Origin: Cacajao melanocephalus
Lineage: Eukaryota > Chordata > Mammalia > Primates > Pitheciidae
Direction: 5' to 3'
Assembly (NCBI GenBank): GCA_963573385.1
Contig: CAUYLG010070519.1
Span: 1-64,000, forward strand
Length of the DNA stretch: 64,000 nt
Shown: in pieces, positions 60,109-64,000 of the stretch
Position numbering within the stretch: the stretch's first letter is position 1
Layout of the letters: each line of letters opens with the position of its first letter
Notes under the pieces: generated by a model
The model's input: only the letters and a program-made list of their open reading frames with translations
What the model was told of the DNA's origin: nothing
The model's database searches: none
Program-made: the position numbers and the translations under genes

Positions 60109-60121
60109 AGATGCATTTTGG

Positions 60122-60291
60122 TTTTGTTTGTTTCTTTGTTTAGAGACAGGATATCACTCTGTTGCACAAGCTGGGGTGTGATGGTGCAGTCATAGCTCGC
60201 TGCAGTCTTGAACTCATGAGCTCAAACCATCCTCCTGCCTCAGCCTCCCAAGTAGGTGGGACATGGGTACAAGCCACTACACCTGGCCCCA
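60122..60291 (-). mobile_element. Free left Alu monomer (FLAM type) with exact target duplication
   Basis: Reverse monomer: T-rich tail (ttttgtttgtttctttgttt), agagacaggatatcactctg, then aactcatgagctcaaaccat and cactacacctggcc. There is only one Alu arm, about 140 bp plus tail. The 13-bp string agatgcattttgg occurs at 60109-60121 and identically at 60292-60304, showing that it inserted as a monomer. Confidence 0.92.
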
Positions 60292-60304
60292 AGATGCATT
60301 TTGG

Positions 60305-60394
60305 AAATAAAGCCCAGATAACTTGGTGATGCAGTAAATTCACTCATTATTGTCACTTCCCATAATGTCCTCTCTCCTGCTCATTCTAAGGGGT
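60305..60394 (-). repeat. L2 LINE copy, right part
   Basis: Probable continuation of the L2 (aataaagcccagataacttg and following). Weak and eroded. Confidence 0.35.
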
Positions 60395-61063
60395 AATTGT
60401 TTTTTTAAAAAACAATTTCATTGAGATCTAATTCATATACTGTGCAATTCACCCAGTTAGCTGTATAATTCAAGAGCTTTTAATACATTCAGAGTTGTGC
60501 ATCCATCAGCACAATCCATTTTAGAACACAATCTGAAAAAGAAGTCCTGCACCATTAACTGCATTTCCTCAATCCTCCCATTTCCTCAGCACGAGGCAAA
60601 CAATAATTTACTTTCTGTCTCTATAGATTTGCCTATTCTGGACATTTTATAACAATGGAATCATATAATAGGTGACCTATTGTGTCTGGCTCCTCTCACT
60701 TAGCAGAAGTTTTTCAAAATTCATCCACATTGTGGCATGGATCAGTACTTCATTTCTGTTTAGGTTTAAATAATATTCCATTATATGGATACCACATTTT
60801 GTTTATTCATGCATCACTTGATGAACATTGGGGTTGTTTCTACTCTAGGGCAACTATGAATCATGTTGCTATAAACATTTGTGTACAAGTTTTTGTGTGG
60901 GCCTATGCTTTCATGTCTCTCAGATATATACCAAGGATTGGAATTGCTATGTCATATGGTAACTCTATGTTTAATCATTTAGGGAACTGACAGAGTATTT
61001 TCCAAAGTGGTTGCATCATTCTGTTCCAACCAGAGGCATACAAGGGTGCTCAGATGTCACCTT
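60395..61063 (-). mobile_element. L1M 3' end, left part (interrupted by Alu)
   Basis: Reverse old L1: ttcattgagatctaattcat, ttgcctattctggacatttt, ttcatccacattgtggcatg, atattccattatatggatac, then ggaattgctatgtcatatgg and ttttccaaagtggttgcatc. 3' UTR and ORF2 C-terminal region in consistent order. Frames are broken. Confidence 0.92.
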
Positions 61064-61072
61064 TAAAGCTTT

Positions 61073-61359
61073 TTTTTTGAGATGGGGTCTCACTCTGTCA
61101 CCCTACCTTGAGTGCAGTGGCACAATCTCGGCTCACTGCAACTTCAACCTCCTGGGTTCAAGAGATTCTCGTGCCTCAGCCTCCAAAGTAGTAGGATAAC
61201 AGGAGTCTGTCATCATGCCCAGCTGATTTTTATATTTTTAGTAGAGACAGGTTTTTGTCACATTAGCCAGGCTGGTCTCAAACTCCTGATCTCAAGTGAT
61301 CCACCCGCCTTGGCCTCCCAAAGTGCTGGAATTACAGGCATGAGCCACCGTGCCCAGGC
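61073..61359 (-). mobile_element. Alu inserted in L1M
   Basis: Reverse Alu from the T-run and gagatggggtctcactctgt to gccaccgtgcccaggc. The flanks taaagcttt (61064-61072) and taaagcatt (61360-61368) are a short target duplication with one mismatch. Confidence 0.97.
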
Positions 61360-61368
61360 TAAAGCATT

Positions 61369-61490
61369 TATTGACCTCTCGTTCCTTACATGTTACCCAA
61401 GCTGAGTTAGATATCTTTTCCATTCTCACCAATACCCTATGCATAGCCTTATGATAGTTCTTATATTGTTGTACTGTCTTCACTGATGTT
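61369..61490 (-). mobile_element. L1M, right part
   Basis: Continuation after the Alu: ccattctcaccaatacccta in the position where reverse L1 ORF2 normally reads ctcaccaa. The remainder decays quickly. Confidence 0.5.
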
Positions 61491-62597
61491 CCTAGCTCTC
61501 TGCAGACACCTTAACAGACAGTCTGGATTAATTGCAACAGAGTACCAGATACTTTCAAGCCAGTCAATAATATGTCTCAGGTCTTCAAGAGTGCTCAGAA
61601 AACTCAAAACGAAATCTATAAGCTAGCTGCTACAGAGCTGAGGCAAAAGGGAGAAAAATTATCTGCTTCTGTAGCTGCCACTGACAGATGTTATAAATGG
61701 GTAATTTACAAGTGTGTAATTTACACGATATCTACAGCAGTGCCCAGAATGCTGAATCAGAGAAAACATGGGTAAGTAATGAGATTTTTATGGAATAGTT
61801 TTGTTCAGGATTTGTAGTATTGGTTTCCAAGTAATCATTAACGGCTTCCCTGGTTACTCCTCACCCCTCAGGCTGCAAAATATGGATTCAGACAGGATCC
61901 CAATAATACACAATTAAATAATTATTTCATATCTGATAAGGTCTGCTCTTTGGACATGATCACATGATCTGTTTTTCTCTGGCAATCCCAATAAACACAG
62001 ATGGGCAAACAATCCCTTAAGAAGCCGTTGGAGTTTAGGAAAATCTATTCTGCTTCCACAGCTTGGCACTTTATCCATTTTCACCCCTCATTCTTTTTTG
62101 CATTCTTTCTTTAATTTGTGTGAAAACTCCTCCTGTTATCCAAAAGGTATTCTTAGGCTTAAGGTTTCCTTAGAGTTTTCAAATTATGGAGAAAATCTTG
62201 GGACTAGAGAGAAGGTCAAATGAGGATGATCGTTCTTCAGATGTAAGTAAATAGGCTTAAGCTCTAGGGCCAACTCCATCACCAACTCATTGAGGAACTC
62301 ATATTTGTAAATAACAAAGAACTGAACAAAAGTTGCAGTTTCCAGCATAAGAATTCTAGAATGGTAGAATGCCTCAAAATATTCTTTAGGTTTTTAAAAC
62401 TCTATAGAAAACACAAAGTTTGCCTGCAAAAGCTACCTAAATACCTAAACCATAACATTTCCAATTGACATAAAATATTCTAAGCATACTTCAAATAAAA
62501 TTTCTAATTTCCCCCTAAATCTACTCTATCCTGATGCACTCACCCTCATTCAGTGAAATGATCGATCACTCAAGTAGTTGTTTGAGCCAAAAATTTA
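61491..62597. other. Single-copy DNA with a candidate exon
   Basis: No repeats recognised. 61506-61771 is bounded by a fair acceptor (ctagctctctgcag) and a strong donor (catgggtaagtaatg), and a plus-strand frame stays open from 61515 across the donor (ATG at 61572). I do not recognise the predicted peptide. It could be a non-coding RNA exon, an unannotated coding exon, or chance. The rest of the interval is AT-rich and unassigned. Confidence 0.3.
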
Positions 62598-62945
62598 GCA
62601 TGCATCTTTGGTTTCCTCTGACCTTATGCTTCACTTCCGATCCATCAGGAAGTCCTATTGGCTTTATTTCCAAACACATCACAGATTCAACCATTTTTCT
62701 CCGTGCCAGTTGTTTCTAACCCCATCGAAACCACTATGCTCTGTCACCTGGCCTAATTCATTAACCTCCACACAGTCTCCCTATTTCCACAGCAATGGTT
62801 TAAACCATGGCAATCCATCCTACAGATTCTTCAACCTGTGACTCCATTACCTCAAACCTTGCAATAGTATTTTTTTTGCCCTTAGCATAAAAGCTTGTTT
62901 TCCGCCCACAATTCTTCCTGTCCCAACCCTACCTCCTTCCATTTT
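62598..62945 (+). repeat. L2 LINE internal fragment
   Basis: Forward L2 upstream of its 3' UTR: cgatccatcaggaagtccta, ttggctttatttccaaacac, ctgtcacctggcctaattca, ctacagattcttcaacctgt, and cttagcataaaagcttgttt. The order agrees with the L2 ORF2 end. Diverged. Confidence 0.6.
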
Positions 62946-62949
62946 CTTA

Positions 62950-63337
62950 TGTATCAGCTCTTTCTCTTATTGCTATAAAGAAATACCTGAGACTGAGTAA
63001 TTTGTAAAGAAAAGCAGTTTAATTGGCTCACAGTGCTGCAGGCTGTACAAGAAGTGCGATGCTGGCATCTGCTCAGCTTCTGTGGAGTCCTCAAGAAACT
63101 TACAGTCATGACCAGAGCAGGAGTAAGAGAGAGGGGAGAAGTGTTACATGCTTTTAAATGACCAGATCTCACGAGAGCTCACTCACTATCATGAGAACAC
63201 TATCAAGGGAGATGGTGCTAGACCGTGAAATCTGCCCCCATGATCCAATCAGGATCCTCCCACCAGGCCCCACCTCCAACACTGGGAATTCCATTCCAAT
63301 ATGAGATTTGGGTGGGACACACATCCAAAATGTATCA
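62950..63337 (-). mobile_element. MaLR provirus 3' LTR (MST/MLT1A-like)
   Basis: Reverse LTR: ttgctataaagaaatacctg, ggctcacagtgctgcaggct, ttacagtcatgaccagagca, ctcactcactatcatgagaa, tccaatcaggatcctcccac, and the end gatttgggtgggacacacat ... tgtatca. 388 bp with TG...CA-type ends. It is followed without a gap by MaLR internal sequence, so this is the 3' LTR of a provirus on the minus strand. Confidence 0.93.
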
Positions 63338-64000
63338 TTCTAACCCTGATGCCTCCCAAATCTCATGTTCTTCTCACATTTCAAAATACAATCATGTCTT
63401 CCCAATAATCCCCCAAATTCTTCACTCATTTCAGCATTAACTCAAAAATCCAAAGTCCAAAGTCTCATTTGAGAAAAGGCAAATTCCTACACCTATGAGC
63501 CTGTAAAGTCCAAAACAAGTTAGTTACTTCCAAGATGCAATGGAGATACAGGCATTTAGTGAATATTCCCATTTCAAAAGAGATAAAATTGCCAAATGAA
63601 AGGAGCTACAGGCCCCATGCAAGTCCAAAACCTAGCAGGGCCATTACTAAGTTTTAAAGCTCCAATATAAGCTCTTTTTACTCCATGCCCTACATCCTGG
63701 GCATACTGGGTGCAAAGAGTAAGTTCTCAAAGTCTTAGGCAACTCCACCCCTGTGGCTTTGCAGGATGCAGTCCCTGAGGTTGCTCTCACAGACTGGAGT
63801 TGGGTGCCTGCATCTTTTGCAGGTAGAGAGTGCAAGCTACTGTTGGCTCTACCATTCTCAAGTCTGGAGGATGGTGGCCCTCTTCTCACAGCTCCACTAG
63901 GCAGTACCTTAGTGGGGACCCTATTCTGGGGCTCTAACCCCACACTTCCCCTCCTCACTTCCCTAGTAGAGATTCTCTGTGAGGGCTCTGCCCGTGCAGC
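63338..64000 (-). mobile_element. MaLR provirus internal region (partial, runs off the window)
   Basis: Reverse MaLR/THE1-like internal sequence begins right at the LTR edge with a degenerate purine-rich tract on the coding strand (complement of ctgatgcctcccaaat), then ctcatttcagcattaactca, aaaagtcca-type text, gctacaggccccatgcaagt, ccacccctgtggctttgcag, and tctcacagctccactaggca. The internal region of these elements lacks a functional pol, and the frames here are broken. The 5' part and 5' LTR lie beyond base 64000. Confidence 0.93.

Overview
The window is nuclear DNA from a primate, most likely human. Dimeric Alu elements, a free left Alu monomer, primate-type L1 3' ends and MaLR (MST-type) LTRs occur together, on a background of older MIR, L2, L1M, MLT1/MLT2 and hAT/Tigger copies. 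The sequence is AT-rich, with no CpG island apparent by eye. I found no convincing protein-coding gene, rRNA, tRNA or CRISPR array. All family names below come from pattern recognition of remembered consensus features, not from a database search, so class-level calls are firmer than subfamily calls.

Layout. 0-1.4 kb: a primate L1 3' end abuts or interrupts an older L1, followed by a 5'-truncated Alu. 1.4-7.4 kb: mostly single-copy DNA with two copies of an unassigned old repeat, a MIR split by an MST-type LTR, and a hAT element with recognisable 8-bp target duplications. 7.4-16.5 kb: two Alus, L2 and MIR copies, a hAT copy and an L1M 3' end. 16.5-18 kb: an ERVL-type internal (pol) relic on the minus strand. 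20-21.3 kb: an unusually long L2. 24-31 kb: MIRs, an MLT1 LTR, a duplicated microsatellite block with a long AT-rich palindrome, another long L2, an Alu and a second MaLR LTR. 32.9-36.6 kb: a Tigger-type element with TA ends, then three Alus in alternating orientation around an MLT1 LTR and an L1M. 38-45.9 kb: MIRs, a second primate L1 3' end, an L1M pair in opposite orientations (possible twin priming), MLT2, a long hAT and MLT1. 46-54 kb: mostly single-copy DNA containing stretches that look like non-coding regulatory DNA. 54-62 kb: L2 inserted in a MIR, further L2 copies, a free left Alu monomer inside L2, and an Alu inside an L1M. 62.95 kb to the window end: the 3' LTR and part of the internal region of a MaLR provirus on the minus strand, running off the edge.

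No genes act together here. The window reads as intergenic or intronic DNA whose visible history is layered insertion. The points most worth a second look are the palindromic AT block near 28.6-28.85 kb, a candidate exon at 61.5-61.8 kb, several non-repetitive stretches with conserved-enhancer-like composition, and perfect short tandem duplications at 3.24 and 6.0 kb. I did not find a previously undescribed biological system.
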